From: a virus
DNA: 64,000 bases
Direction: 5' to 3' (one strand)
IMG/VR virus record: IMGVR_UViG_3300048104_000741
Coordinates: 1-64,000 of that record
Below the pieces are notes generated by a model. The model was given only the letters and a program-made list of their open reading frames with translations, had not been told where the DNA came from and did not search any database. The translations under genes were made by a program, and so were the position numbers. Shown one piece after another: positions 1-9,283 of this stretch (position 1 is the first letter of the stretch; each line of letters opens with the position of its first letter).

Positions 1-50
1 CAATAACCATGTAAATCGCTGTAAATGAAAACGACTTCCTATTATGGCAA

Positions 51-215
51 ATGAAGCTTCAAAAAATAAGGAAAAGAGGATTAAAAAGTAATTTAAAATT
101 CCTGTGTCAGCATTACAGCATAGACTTTGACGAATCTAAACTTCACGATGCGCTCTACGATATAACAAAAAATTACGAAGTTTTCAAGAAATTAATTTGG
201 GATTTTGAATTTTAA
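51..215 (+). CDS. small basic protein upstream of the replicase
   Basis: A 54-residue open frame, rich in Lys and Arg at its N-terminus and aromatic at its C-terminus (ends KLIWDFEF). Its TAA lies directly against the ATG of the polymerase gene with no intervening base, so the two would be translationally coupled. The frame is closed by a stop near base 14, so it does not continue from outside the window. I recognise no family; it could be a replisome accessory peptide by position only. Confidence 0.5.
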   Translation: MKLQKIRKRGLKSNLKFLCQHYSIDFDESKLHDALYDITKNYEVFKKLIWDFEF

Positions 216-3200
216 ATGATATCTATAACTTTAAATAAAAAAGAATTAAAAAGCCTTAATGATCTGTCAATCAAAAGACATTACTCTAAAGATTCTAAAT
301 TTAGAGATTCAGGAATTTTAATTAAAGATCCGAAAGAAGTCTCTCTGCCTCACTTAATAGGGTTGATAGGAGAATATGCTTGGGGTAAATACATAAACGA
401 CTCTGTAGATAAAAAAATCTATAAAGTTAGAGATGATGGGCAGGATTTTGAGGGTACAGAGGTTAAAACCATAACTTTCTTGGGGGCTAACCCTGAATTA
501 AAAATAAAAACCTCAGAGTTTAACTCTAAAACTCCTAATAAATATGTACTATGTAGAGTAGATAAAAATAACTTATCAAAAGTAGATATTTTAGGGGAGA
601 TATCTAGAAATGATTTTAACGAGAGAAAGAGTATTAAAAAATATGGAATTAATAATCCAGAAAATTATATAGTGGGATTAAAAGAAATGAAATCTATTAA
701 TAAAAATTTATTTTACAATTTATTTGAATCTTACGATGGATGTTTTCCTCCTGGAGTCTTGCTGCCTTCCATTAAAATAACAGACTCGGATTATAAAAAG
801 CTAGGAGAGTCATCCTCGATTTCTAATTTCACTTTTTTAACAAAATTGTGTGAAAATTCTTTTTTTAATAAAAATCTAAACAGCCTTGAAAATTCTTCGG
901 CTTACGAAGATAGATTTAAGTATGAGTTGAGCGTCTTGGAGGAGTTAGGTTTTGTTGATTATATTTTATTAAATTGGGACATAATTAACTTTTGTAAAAA
1001 ATCAGATATTCCAGTGGGGCCAGGAAGGGGTTCGGCTGCAGGCTCTTTAGTTTTGTATTTAATTGGTGTAACAGACATAGACCCTGTGAAATATGATTTA
1101 TTTTTCGAGAGGTTCGTCTCTAAGAGTCGGGCAAAAAAAACCGAAAAAGATGGAGTAACCTACTTAGATGGTTCCTTGCTTGCAGACATAGATAATGACA
1201 TAGCTTACGAGCATAGACAAAAAGTTATTGACTATATAGAATCCCAAAACCCTTCGAGAACTTCAAAAATACTAACTTTAAACACTTTGAGCAGTAAGCT
1301 ATGCGTCAAGGAGTGTGGAAAAATAGTTGGAGATCTGCCGGAAAAAGATGTAAATTTGGTTAGTGATTCAATTCCCAAAAAATTCGGAAAGGTAGCCTCC
1401 CTAACTTCGGCAGTTAAAGAATCTGAAAAATTTAAAGATTGGGCCTTTGAAAACGCAGGAATTTTTGATGTTGCCCTAAAGCTTCAAGGCTTGAATAAAA
1501 ACTCTGGAGTTCACCCTTCTGGTATAGCTATATCAAATCAAGAGATATTAGATTTATGCCCTATGCAAAAAACATCTGACGGTGGAATAGTTTCAGCTTA
1601 CGATATGAATGATGTCTCAGAGCTCATGGTAAAATTCGACGTATTAGGGTTAAGAACTTTGAGTGTTGTGGACAGAATATGCAAAAGTTTAAATATAGAT
1701 TTAAAGACTTTAGATTTAAATGATAGCAAAATATTTGAACCCCTACGAGAAGACTTTAGAAATCCTCAAGGAATTTTCCAAATAGAAGCTGACACTAATT
1801 TCAGAGTTTGCAGAAAAGTAAAGCCCTCAAACCTAGAAGAGCTTAGCGCTGTTATTGCCATAGGTCGACCAGGAGCTTTAGATTTTGCAGATAGATACGC
1901 CGAATATTTGAGGACTAAGGAGGTTGATAACATACACCCCTTATTTGCAGACGTGCTTTCTTATACGGGAGGGATACCTCTTTATCAAGAGCAGTTAATG
2001 AAAATGGCGGTAAAGATCGGATTCAGTCTTGATGAAGCTGAGCAATTAAGAAGAATAGTAGGAAAAAAGAAAATAGATCTCATGCCTGAGTGGAGGGAAA
2101 AAATAAACACAAAAATAGCAGAAAACAATTTGCCCACTGAAGCTGGAGAAGTCTTATGGGGGGTGGCAGAAGATAGTGCTAATTATTCCTTCAATAAGAG
2201 TCATTCTCTTTCTTATGCGACCTTATCGGCTTGGACTTTATATTTAAAGTTTAAATATCCTCAAGAGTTTTTCTTAAGTCTTCTTAGCTTAACAAAGTTT
2301 GAGCCTGACCCTCAAAATGAAATTAACAATATTTCTCAGGATCTACCTCATTTTGATATACGTCTACTTCCACCAGACCTAGGAAAATCAAGCATGGATT
2401 TTGATAAAGAAGGTAAAAACATAAGATTTGGCTTAAACAGCATTAAAGGGGTAAGCGAAAAGTCTTTAGAAGCTTTATCTAAATTCAGAAAGAGCAAATC
2501 GCCAAATAAATTCGATGTCTTTGTCGCAGCAAAGCAGGCGGGCTTAAACATAGGGATATTAGCCTCCTTGATTCAAGCTGGCTGCCTGTCGGGGGCTGAG
2601 GCTAGTAGACCTCTTTTGGTTTTAGAGTGTCAGGCTTTTAATTTGCTAACGGATAGAGAAAAAAGAAATATAATTCTTCTCGGGAAAAAATTTAATTATA
2701 AATTGCTAGATATAATGCTAGCCGCAAAAGAAGGCTTGATGGCTGACGACGGAAAGTTGTTAATGAAAGAGTCTAGATTTAACACTTTTAAAAGTAAGTA
2801 CGATAAATATAAAGAAGTTTACCTACAAAATAGACAGTATGAAAAATTTGCTAATTGGTTTTTCGAGAGAAAGCTCTTGGGTTATAGTTATAGTGAAGAT
2901 TTAAAAAGTGTATTTAAAGATGGAAACTTAATTTTAAATTCAATTGATTATAATAATATGGAAGACAGAAGAACGGGGAAGTTTATAGGGGTGGTAGAAG
3001 ACTCGTTTAAAGGAGTCTCAAGAACTGGAAACGCATATCTAAAGATTTTAATGTCTGATGAGTATGGAAAATATGTAGTAATGCTTTGTGATAATAGGAG
3101 GTATCAAAGATACACTGAATATTATAATTCGCCAGAGGCTAAAACGCCGAAAAAAGATGATATAATCTCAGTGTTTGGTTCTAAATCGGGAGATGCTTTA

Positions 3201-3263
3201 TTCGCGGAAAATATCAGCTTATTAAATGAAAAAATTTACATGAAACTAGGAGACTTAAAATAA
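216..3263 (+). CDS. dnaE-like: DNA polymerase III alpha subunit-like replicase with nuclease-like N-terminus
   Basis: C-family replicative DNA polymerase of 1015 residues, expected to copy the phage genome. The palm and fingers are clear: VGPGRGSAAGS at 267-277, the paired metal ligands D324 and D326 in ADIDND, and the third catalytic Asp D475 in VKFDVLGL, spaced as in bacterial DnaE. Further family blocks are YQEQLMKMA, RRIVGKKK and FNKSHSLSYA. An OB-like segment lies near the C-terminus (about 920-1010). The usual PHP domain is absent; residues 40-130 instead show GEYAWGK (E53), D77 and EVK (82-84), a pattern typical of PD-(D/E)XK nucleases. PDxDxD is changed to ADIDND. It abuts the Clp gene by 1 nt, indicating one transcript. 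The polymerase call is firm; the nuclease call is inference from the motif. Confidence 0.93.
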   Translation: MISITLNKKELKSLNDLSIKRHYSKDSKFRDSGILIKDPKEVSLPHLIGLIGEYAWGKYINDSVDKKIYKVRDDGQDFEGTEVKTITFLGANPELKIKTSEFNSKTPNKYVLCRVDKNNLSKVDILGEISRNDFNERKSIKKYGINNPENYIVGLKEMKSINKNLFYNLFESYDGCFPPGVLLPSIKITDSDYKKLGESSSISNFTFLTKLCENSFFNKNLNSLENSSAYEDRFKYELSVLEELGFVDYILLNWDIINFCKKSDIPVGPGRGSAAGSLVLYLIGVTDIDPVKYDLFFERFVSKSRAKKTEKDGVTYLDGSLLADIDNDIAYEHRQKVIDYIESQNPSRTSKILTLNTLSSKLCVKECGKIVGDLPEKDVNLVSDSIPKKFGKVASLTSAVKESEKFKDWAFENAGIFDVALKLQGLNKNSGVHPSGIAISNQEILDLCPMQKTSDGGIVSAYDMNDVSELMVKFDVLGLRTLSVVDRICKSLNIDLKTLDLNDSKIFEPLREDFRNPQGIFQIEADTNFRVCRKVKPSNLEELSAVIAIGRPGALDFADRYAEYLRTKEVDNIHPLFADVLSYTGGIPLYQEQLMKMAVKIGFSLDEAEQLRRIVGKKKIDLMPEWREKINTKIAENNLPTEAGEVLWGVAEDSANYSFNKSHSLSYATLSAWTLYLKFKYPQEFFLSLLSLTKFEPDPQNEINNISQDLPHFDIRLLPPDLGKSSMDFDKEGKNIRFGLNSIKGVSEKSLEALSKFRKSKSPNKFDVFVAAKQAGLNIGILASLIQAGCLSGAEASRPLLVLECQAFNLLTDREKRNIILLGKKFNYKLLDIMLAAKEGLMADDGKLLMKESRFNTFKSKYDKYKEVYLQNRQYEKFANWFFERKLLGYSYSEDLKSVFKDGNLILNSIDYNNMEDRRTGKFIGVVEDSFKGVSRTGNAYLKILMSDEYGKYVVMLCDNRRYQRYTEYYNSPEAKTPKKDDIISVFGSKSGDALFAENISLLNEKIYMKLGDLK

Positions 3264-3264
3264 C

Positions 3265-5730
3265 ATGGAAGAACCATTACCAAATTTCACGCCTAGAGTG
3301 CAGCAGGCTATAAAAATAGCAAAGCAACAAAGCATACACAATAAAAATGAAATAGTAGAGCCGATTAATTTGCTTTTTGGAATCTTCAAAGTACAAAGCT
3401 CTTTCTTTGACTCCTTAAGTCGATCTAAGCTTGCGGATGAAGATTTTTCAAATTATCTTTCTGCGATAAATTTACCCTCAGAAAAATTCGACATATCCAA
3501 GCTCACTTATTCTAAAAAATTTAAAAATATTTTAAGAAATTCAGTTGAAAAAGCCAATTCTTATAATCATGATTACGTCGGGATAGAGCATGTGTTAATC
3601 TGCTTGTTGGAAGACCCAGATGTAGCCCTGGTATTTAAAGGTTATAACATTGACCCAAGATTACTATCTAGGCAGTTAGAGCTATCGCTATCCGACTCAT
3701 TAGACGAAAACGAAAAAGAATCCCACCCCCATTCCGCCGAGGGAGATCAAGCTCAAGAAAGTTCTTTCAAATCTAATTTAAATTTATCAAAATATTGCGC
3801 AAATTTAACTGAGTTGGCCTCTCAAGGAAAATTTGATAAAGTTATAGGTAGAGATTCATCCATACTTTCAATGATTGAGATTTTATGTAGGAGAATAAAA
3901 AATAATCCTGTTATACTCGGAGAAGCTGGAGTTGGAAAAACAGCTTTGGTTGAAGGCTTGTGTCAAAAAATAGCGAATGGCGACGTGCCAGAACTTCTTT
4001 CGGGAAAAAACATTTACTCCTTAAACTTAAGCACTTTGGTCGCCGGAACTAAATATCGGGGTCAATTCGAAGAAAGGCTTCAAGACTTAATAAATGAAGC
4101 TGTCGCCGATGAAGACTGCATTCTTTTTATTGATGAATTTCATACGATAACTGGCGCTGGAGGAGCTGAAGGAGGTTTAGACGCGGCAAACATAATGAAG
4201 CCGTTACTTTCAAGAGGGCAATTAAAATGCATAGGAGCTACCACTCCAAAAGAGTACAAAAAGACTATAGAAAAAGACTCTGCTCTGGACAGAAGATTTC
4301 AGCCTGTTTCAATCGGCGAGCCAGATCAAAAGGATTGTCTAAAAATCTTAAATGGAATCATATCTAAATATGAAGCCTTCCATCAAGTCTCTTATAGAAA
4401 AAATGCAATAAAACTCGCTGTAGAATTGAGCTGTCGCTATATAAATGACAGAAACTTACCAGATAAAGCAATTGATATCCTAGATGAGGCGGGCTCAAAA
4501 GTAAAGTTGAAAGCTTTAGATAAGCCTCTGGAGTCTAGAGAAATAGAGGAAAAACTAGAAAACTTAATTCAGGAAGAGCAGGACTGCACAATTAAATCAA
4601 AAAAAGAAATCCTTTCGCAATCAATAGATGATCTTTTTGATGAGTACCAAACTATACTAGACTCTTGGCAAAAAAAATTATCAAAAAAGAAAGTTTTTGT
4701 TTCTGCTTCAGATATAGAAATGGTAATTTCCGAAAAAACGAAAATACCCCTTTCAATCATATCTTCAAATTCTAATGAAAAATTTTTAAATCTAAAATCA
4801 AACCTGTCGAAAGAGATAATAGGCCAGGATTCAGCTTTAGATTCTATATATAAATCTGTACTTAGATTCGCCTCGGGATTAAATGAAAAAGGAAAGCCTA
4901 TGGGAACTTTTTTATTTTTGGGTAAAACCGGAACTGGAAAAACCTTAACTGCGAAAAAAATTGCCAAATATATTTTTGGCGGAGAGAAGAATATAATTAG
5001 ATTCGATATGGGGGAATTCTCAGACTCTGTAAGCTCTAATAAAATAACAGGTTCTTCTCCGGGTTATGTGGGTTATGAAGAAGGAAGCTCTTTAGTTGAT
5101 TCGGTTAGGAAAAATCCATACAGCGTAATATTGTTTGATGAAATAGAAAAAGCTCACCCAGAAGTCTTAAAGGTTTTGCTATCTATAATGGATGAAGCTG
5201 AATTAAAAGATAATTTCGGTAGAGTTGCCGATTTTTCAAACACTTTTATAGTTTTAACTGGAAACCTAGGGTCTGAGATTATAGAAAAGTCTTCAATTCC
5301 TTTTGGTTTTTCTCAAGAAAATTCTGGAGATTTAATGAATAGTAAAATAAAATCAAAAGTAGAATCTTTCTTTTCTCCTGAATTTGCAAATAGAATAGAT
5401 GAGCTTGTAGTCTTCTCGGATTTCGATAAAGAGTCTTTTGTCAAAATAATAAACATTCAACTTAAAAAATTAAACCAAAAATTAAATTCAAAAAGAATTC
5501 GTGTTTCCTTAGATAAGTCTATGGAAGATTTTTGCCTAAAAGAATTAGAAAAATCTAACTTGGGAGCTAGACCTATTGAAAGAATATTCAACCAATCTAT
5601 AGAATTCCATCTGTCGAAAAGTCTACTTAAGAAAGAAATTGAATCTGGAGACAAGATTGAAGTGTTAAAAGATGCTGAAGGTAATGTCGTGATTAAAAAG
5701 GTCAACAACACTCCACAGGAACAGGCGTAA
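3265..5730 (+). CDS. clpC-like: ClpA/ClpC-type double AAA+ unfoldase
   Basis: Hsp100 ATPase of 821 residues that would unfold proteins and feed them to a ClpP protease. The order is Clp N-domain (1-140, two repeats), NBD1 with Walker A GEAGVGKT (219-226) and Walker B CILFIDEF (about 285-292), a short linker (about 80 residues, far shorter than the ClpB middle domain), NBD2 with GKTGTGKT and VILFDEIEKAHPE, and a C-terminal sensor-2 block GARPIERI. Between NBD2 sensor 1 and SPEFANRIDE lies SIPFGFSQENS; the FGF tripeptide sits where ClpA has IGL and ClpC has VGF, the ClpP-docking loop, so protease partnership is likely. No ClpP is encoded in the window, so a host ClpP would be used. It starts 1 nt after the polymerase stop. 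Confidence 0.93.
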   Translation: MEEPLPNFTPRVQQAIKIAKQQSIHNKNEIVEPINLLFGIFKVQSSFFDSLSRSKLADEDFSNYLSAINLPSEKFDISKLTYSKKFKNILRNSVEKANSYNHDYVGIEHVLICLLEDPDVALVFKGYNIDPRLLSRQLELSLSDSLDENEKESHPHSAEGDQAQESSFKSNLNLSKYCANLTELASQGKFDKVIGRDSSILSMIEILCRRIKNNPVILGEAGVGKTALVEGLCQKIANGDVPELLSGKNIYSLNLSTLVAGTKYRGQFEERLQDLINEAVADEDCILFIDEFHTITGAGGAEGGLDAANIMKPLLSRGQLKCIGATTPKEYKKTIEKDSALDRRFQPVSIGEPDQKDCLKILNGIISKYEAFHQVSYRKNAIKLAVELSCRYINDRNLPDKAIDILDEAGSKVKLKALDKPLESREIEEKLENLIQEEQDCTIKSKKEILSQSIDDLFDEYQTILDSWQKKLSKKKVFVSASDIEMVISEKTKIPLSIISSNSNEKFLNLKSNLSKEIIGQDSALDSIYKSVLRFASGLNEKGKPMGTFLFLGKTGTGKTLTAKKIAKYIFGGEKNIIRFDMGEFSDSVSSNKITGSSPGYVGYEEGSSLVDSVRKNPYSVILFDEIEKAHPEVLKVLLSIMDEAELKDNFGRVADFSNTFIVLTGNLGSEIIEKSSIPFGFSQENSGDLMNSKIKSKVESFFSPEFANRIDELVVFSDFDKESFVKIINIQLKKLNQKLNSKRIRVSLDKSMEDFCLKELEKSNLGARPIERIFNQSIEFHLSKSLLKKEIESGDKIEVLKDAEGNVVIKKVNNTPQEQA

Positions 5731-5752
5731 TTTAAATTATTTTCTACTTACA

Positions 5753-6604
5753 CTATTTTTTATACCTTGATAAAGCTTCTTCTAACGCTTGTTGAGCGGT
5801 TCTTATTTTAATATATTGTTCTACTTTTGAAGTGTCTAGAATGCAATTTGATCTTGGTGCGACAGTTTCTTTGCTAAAAGATTCGATATCGTCGAAGAAT
5901 TTGAAGTCTTTATTTGATAGCTTATATTTCTTGATTAACCCAACTACTCCTTTTGCGTCGATAAAGCCCTTGTTTGTTATGTTGTATATTCCTTTTGGGA
6001 CTTTTTGTTCTATCAAGTCAATGCTGTACTTTGCGAAGTCAGCTCGATGAGACAAAGAATTGTCTAGATTAAGCAGCTTATCGTAAGATAATAACTTGGT
6101 AATGTAGTTTCTGGGAGAGGCGTGTTCGTCAAATGGAATGCGCAATCTAAAGATATAAGCGTTTGGATTGTTTTGCTTGACAACTTTTTCGGCGAGAGCT
6201 TTTGTTCCGCTATAGAAACTACCGTTTTGAAAATGAAAGTTAGAAGGATCGTCTTCTGCAAAGTGCTTATCGTAGCCACCATAAATACAACCTGAAGATA
6301 TATGAGTTAGCTCGTAGTCTTTTTCGCGGCATAATTGCGCAAGCATTAAAGGTAGCAGGACGTTCCCTTCTATACAGTCAGCTTTAGCTAATTCACAAGC
6401 GTCAACATTTGGTTTGCCGATATATCCTGCGCAATTAATTATATGCAAATTATCACCTAAGATATAGAGGTTGTATTTAAGCTCTGCGAGGTTCGTGTAA
6501 TCTACATCATTTCTACTCCAAGCGACATGAGATAAACTGCGAGACTTCAGTTCTTTAATTATAGCTTCTGCTATATAGCCGTTTTTACCTAATATTATGT
6601 ACAT
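5753..6604 (-). CDS. NAD(P)-dependent sugar reductase/epimerase, RmlD-like
   Basis: Short-chain-type dehydrogenase of 283 residues with an N-terminal Rossmann signature (ILGKNGYIAEAI), IINCAGYIG, SSGCIYGG and the catalytic YSGTK (Tyr-x3-Lys). The family reduces or epimerises nucleotide sugars such as dTDP-4-keto-rhamnose. It is the last gene of a minus-strand cassette and overlaps the acetyltransferase gene by 10 nt, so it belongs to the same transcript. Substrate is not deducible; dTDP-sugar is plausible because RmlB is in the cassette. Confidence 0.82.
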   Translation of the reverse strand: MYIILGKNGYIAEAIIKELKSRSLSHVAWSRNDVDYTNLAELKYNLYILGDNLHIINCAGYIGKPNVDACELAKADCIEGNVLLPLMLAQLCREKDYELTHISSGCIYGGYDKHFAEDDPSNFHFQNGSFYSGTKALAEKVVKQNNPNAYIFRLRIPFDEHASPRNYITKLLSYDKLLNLDNSLSHRADFAKYSIDLIEQKVPKGIYNITNKGFIDAKGVVGLIKKYKLSNKDFKFFDDIESFSKETVAPRSNCILDTSKVEQYIKIRTAQQALEEALSRYKK

Positions 6605-7152
6605 GATTTTATAAATTTATCTACAAATTCTTGAATCTCATCATTGCATAATAAGTTCACATTTTCATGAATTTTTTCATCGTCCCAATCCCACCATTGT
6701 ATTTTAAGGAGGTTTTTAATAGTTTCTTCATCAAAACGAAACTTGATATGTTTTGCAGGATTTCCGCCGACAACTGAATATGGTTCTACATCTTTAACGA
6801 CATGACTATTATTTGCAATCACAGCACCATCACCAATTGTAACACCACTGAGTATCTTAGTATTTTCACCAATCCATACATCACTTCCAATAACAACATC
6901 TCCATTTGTGTTTTTAGATTGATTATTTGCATTTTTAAATTTATCACCAGACATCCCTTTGAGTCCTGGTGCTCCAAATGGAAACGTAGAAACATTGTTA
7001 ATATCGTGACCTTTGCCGTTTGATAGCATAATTTCTACGTTTGTAGCTATACTTGAAAAATTTCCAATAACCAATTTATGATTAAATAAATTCCAAGTTA
7101 CACGGCCACGAAAATAAGAATGTCTACCTATGGTAATTGGGTTAGTTTTCAT
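6595..7152 (-). CDS. CatB-like hexapeptide-repeat acetyltransferase
   Basis: Left-handed beta-helix acyltransferase of the xenobiotic/CatB type, 185 residues. Visible are hexapeptide turns (VIGSDVWIGENTKI, VTIGDGAVIANNSHVVKDV) and the family hallmark YSVVGGNPAKHIKFRF near the C-terminus. The predicted role is acetylation of an amino or hydroxyl group on a sugar. A longer frame runs upstream to 7221, but the ATG at 7152 overlaps the preceding TGA by 4 nt (ATGA) and begins the helix sensibly, so it was chosen. Confidence 0.87.
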   Translation of the reverse strand: MKTNPITIGRHSYFRGRVTWNLFNHKLVIGNFSSIATNVEIMLSNGKGHDINNVSTFPFGAPGLKGMSGDKFKNANNQSKNTNGDVVIGSDVWIGENTKILSGVTIGDGAVIANNSHVVKDVEPYSVVGGNPAKHIKFRFDEETIKNLLKIQWWDWDDEKIHENVNLLCNDEIQEFVDKFIKSCT

Positions 7153-7586
7153 TTTAATATATCTGGGTTTTGTTGTATTGTTTGTTTGGTAATTAAATCT
7201 TTGAGTCGAGTGGTTGACCATTCATGGGAGCGAGTAGTATATATAACTTTTGGAGGGAGGTCGTGTCCTGTGAAACTTTTACCAATGTAATCTTCTCCAA
7301 GTATGCGAACATCGGGCTTCCAAAATTTAATCAAATCAATAAGTTCTTCCTCTGTCTGATACATATATACTTCGTCAATATATTTTATAGCCATTAAAGC
7401 TTTATATCGTTCATAATATGGTATAACAGGTTTGTATTTTGTATAACGCGTAGCGCTTGGATCTCGTTGTAAGAAAACTAAAAAACGATCACAATGTCGT
7501 TTTGCTTCTTCGAAAGTATAAATATACCCTGGGTGCAGCAAGTCAAAATTGCCTGCTGTAAATCCTGTTATTTCTTTGTTTTTCAT
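7149..7586 (-). CDS. tagD-like: glycerol-3-phosphate cytidylyltransferase-like nucleotidyltransferase
   Basis: Nucleotidyltransferase of 145 residues. The HxGH-class motif appears as NFDLLHPGY near the N-terminus, ILGEDYIGK follows, and the second nucleotide motif is WSTTRLK near the C-terminus. Family members make CDP-glycerol, CDP-ethanolamine or ADP-heptose. HxGH is altered to HPGY, which is seen in divergent members but may change substrate. It lies in the minus-strand sugar cassette, 1 nt after the preceding gene and overlapping the next by 4 nt. Confidence 0.83.
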   Translation of the reverse strand: MKNKEITGFTAGNFDLLHPGYIYTFEEAKRHCDRFLVFLQRDPSATRYTKYKPVIPYYERYKALMAIKYIDEVYMYQTEEELIDLIKFWKPDVRILGEDYIGKSFTGHDLPPKVIYTTRSHEWSTTRLKDLITKQTIQQNPDILK

Positions 7587-7587
7587 T

Positions 7588-8337
7588 TTAAATTATTTTG
7601 TGTTTTATTGGGTGAAAACATCCAATCGGGACTTCGTTTTCATTTTTATATTTTTGATTCAAAAAATCAACCTGAGGACGCCTAGCTAAATTTTCGGAGT
7701 CAAAAATTGTTTTGTCGACTTTTGGCTTTACATTCGTTAAATAAGTTAAGATTGACATTCGAACTTCGCAGAAAATATCTAGTTCATATAAATAATCATA
7801 TTTACTGGAGATTATTTGCTCAATAAAGTCTTTGGTTGTGTAAAAGCCGGCAAAAGGAGCAACGAAACGCTCAATATTTTTTTCGTATTTTAAAGCTTCT
7901 TCGTAGTATTGCCATTTAAGTTTTTTGATCCATCCCACCACAGTCGAATTAAACCCTTCAATTTTAATATGAGGAAGCTCTTTGTTTAGTAATACATCCC
8001 ACTCAAAAAATGCTACATTATTTGTAGTAATCATATGAAAATTATCTTTAAGCCAATTTCGTAGAAATTTGTCATGATTTCTTACCAATATATGCCTCAA
8101 TTCATCTTCATTAGAATCGCGTAATGCCATTTTTGAGAAATCGACTTCAACACCATAATTAACATCTTTTACTTTGTATGAAGAATATGGGGCTGGTAAA
8201 AAATATTCTCTACCATCTGCGTATAGAATATTCGCCGAGGGATTTGATTTTTCATAAAAAGAACTATGAATATGAGGGCAAACAGATGAATCTGCTGTAT
8301 GATATATTATAGTCCAGTCATTCTTACTCATCTTCAA
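7588..8337 (-). CDS. unknown protein of the sugar cassette, possible glycosyltransferase
   Basis: A 249-residue protein I do not recognise firmly. It opens with DWTIIYHTADSS, and near the middle has TTNNVAFFEWDVLLN, where the E-x-D could act like the DxD metal motif of GT-A glycosyltransferases. Several Trp and Tyr residues follow. It is surrounded by nucleotide-sugar genes on the same strand with 1-6 nt gaps, so a glycan role is likely from context. An alternative start two codons downstream exists. Confidence 0.5.
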   Translation of the reverse strand: MKMSKNDWTIIYHTADSSVCPHIHSSFYEKSNPSANILYADGREYFLPAPYSSYKVKDVNYGVEVDFSKMALRDSNEDELRHILVRNHDKFLRNWLKDNFHMITTNNVAFFEWDVLLNKELPHIKIEGFNSTVVGWIKKLKWQYYEEALKYEKNIERFVAPFAGFYTTKDFIEQIISSKYDYLYELDIFCEVRMSILTYLTNVKPKVDKTIFDSENLARRPQVDFLNQKYKNENEVPIGCFHPIKHKII

Positions 8338-8343
8338 GCTTCC

Positions 8344-9276
8344 TTATGTTAATTCTTTTAATCCTGTCTTAAAGTTTACACTTGGAAACCAATTTAGTTC
8401 ATTCTGAATTTTACTATTGTCAATTGCATAACGCCAATCGTGACCCAATCTATCTTTAATGAATTCTATCTGACTCTCATCTTTATCTAAAAGTTTGAGT
8501 ATAGTTTTAACAATATCAATATTGCGAACTTCATTTTTGCCGCCAATATTATAAACTTCACCAATTTTTCCATCATGCAATACCACATCAATACCAGAGC
8601 AATGATCTGAAACATGAATCCAATCACGAATATTCCTACCATCACCATAAACAGGGAGTTTTTTGCCTGCCTTGGCATTTTTAATCATTAATGGAATTAA
8701 TTTTTCTTCATGTTGATTTGGCCCGTAATTGTTTGAACAGCGAGTAATTAAAATAGGATAATTGAAAGTCTCATAAAAACTACGGCACAACAAGTCAGCA
8801 CTTGCCTTGCTTGCCGAATAGGGGCTATTGGCTTGTATTGGCGTGTTTTCGGTAAAGGCATCATCCCCTTCGCTCAAAGTTCCATAAACCTCGTCTGTGG
8901 ACACCTGAAGATATCTCTCGATGGTCGGACAATCATGAAGTAACGTGAGGAGCGAGTGTGCGCCATTTATATTCGTATGAACGAAAGGAGTCGAATCATT
9001 TATACTATTATCAACATGACTTTCAGCCGCAAAATTAACAATATAATTTATATCATTCTTTTGTATTAAATTACGAATACGATCTGTATCATTAATATCG
9101 CAAATGGATAAACTGTATCGACTTGAATTGTTAATTTCGTCACTGATGTTATCGTAGCTTGCTGCATATGTTTTTAGATCAACATTATGAATATGATAAT
9201 TTTTATATTTATTGAATATGTATTTTATGAAATTACTTCCAATAAATCCTAGCCCGCCAGTAACCAATAAATTCAC
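8344..9276 (-). CDS. rmlB/rfbB: dTDP-glucose 4,6-dehydratase
   Basis: Extended SDR enzyme of 310 residues converting dTDP-glucose to dTDP-4-keto-6-deoxyglucose. Seen are the NAD motif VTGGLGFIGSNF, NFAAESHVDNS, the active-site block STDEVYG, and the YSASK catalytic pair, followed by RCSNNYGPNQ and VYGDGRNIRDWIHV. All are diagnostic for RmlB. It is slightly shorter at the C-terminus than bacterial RmlB (about 350 residues) but has no obvious internal deletion. It is central to the minus-strand sugar cassette. Confidence 0.93.
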   Translation of the reverse strand: MNLLVTGGLGFIGSNFIKYIFNKYKNYHIHNVDLKTYAASYDNISDEINNSSRYSLSICDINDTDRIRNLIQKNDINYIVNFAAESHVDNSINDSTPFVHTNINGAHSLLTLLHDCPTIERYLQVSTDEVYGTLSEGDDAFTENTPIQANSPYSASKASADLLCRSFYETFNYPILITRCSNNYGPNQHEEKLIPLMIKNAKAGKKLPVYGDGRNIRDWIHVSDHCSGIDVVLHDGKIGEVYNIGGKNEVRNIDIVKTILKLLDKDESQIEFIKDRLGHDWRYAIDNSKIQNELNWFPSVNFKTGLKELT

Positions 9277-9283
9277 ATTGAAA

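Noticed and set aside
4569-4967. A long minus-strand frame inside the Clp gene
   Set aside because: It lies fully within a clear ClpA/C coding region and shows no motif.
8487-8678. Minus-strand hydrophobic frame inside rmlB
   Set aside because: Shadow frame of a well-conserved enzyme.
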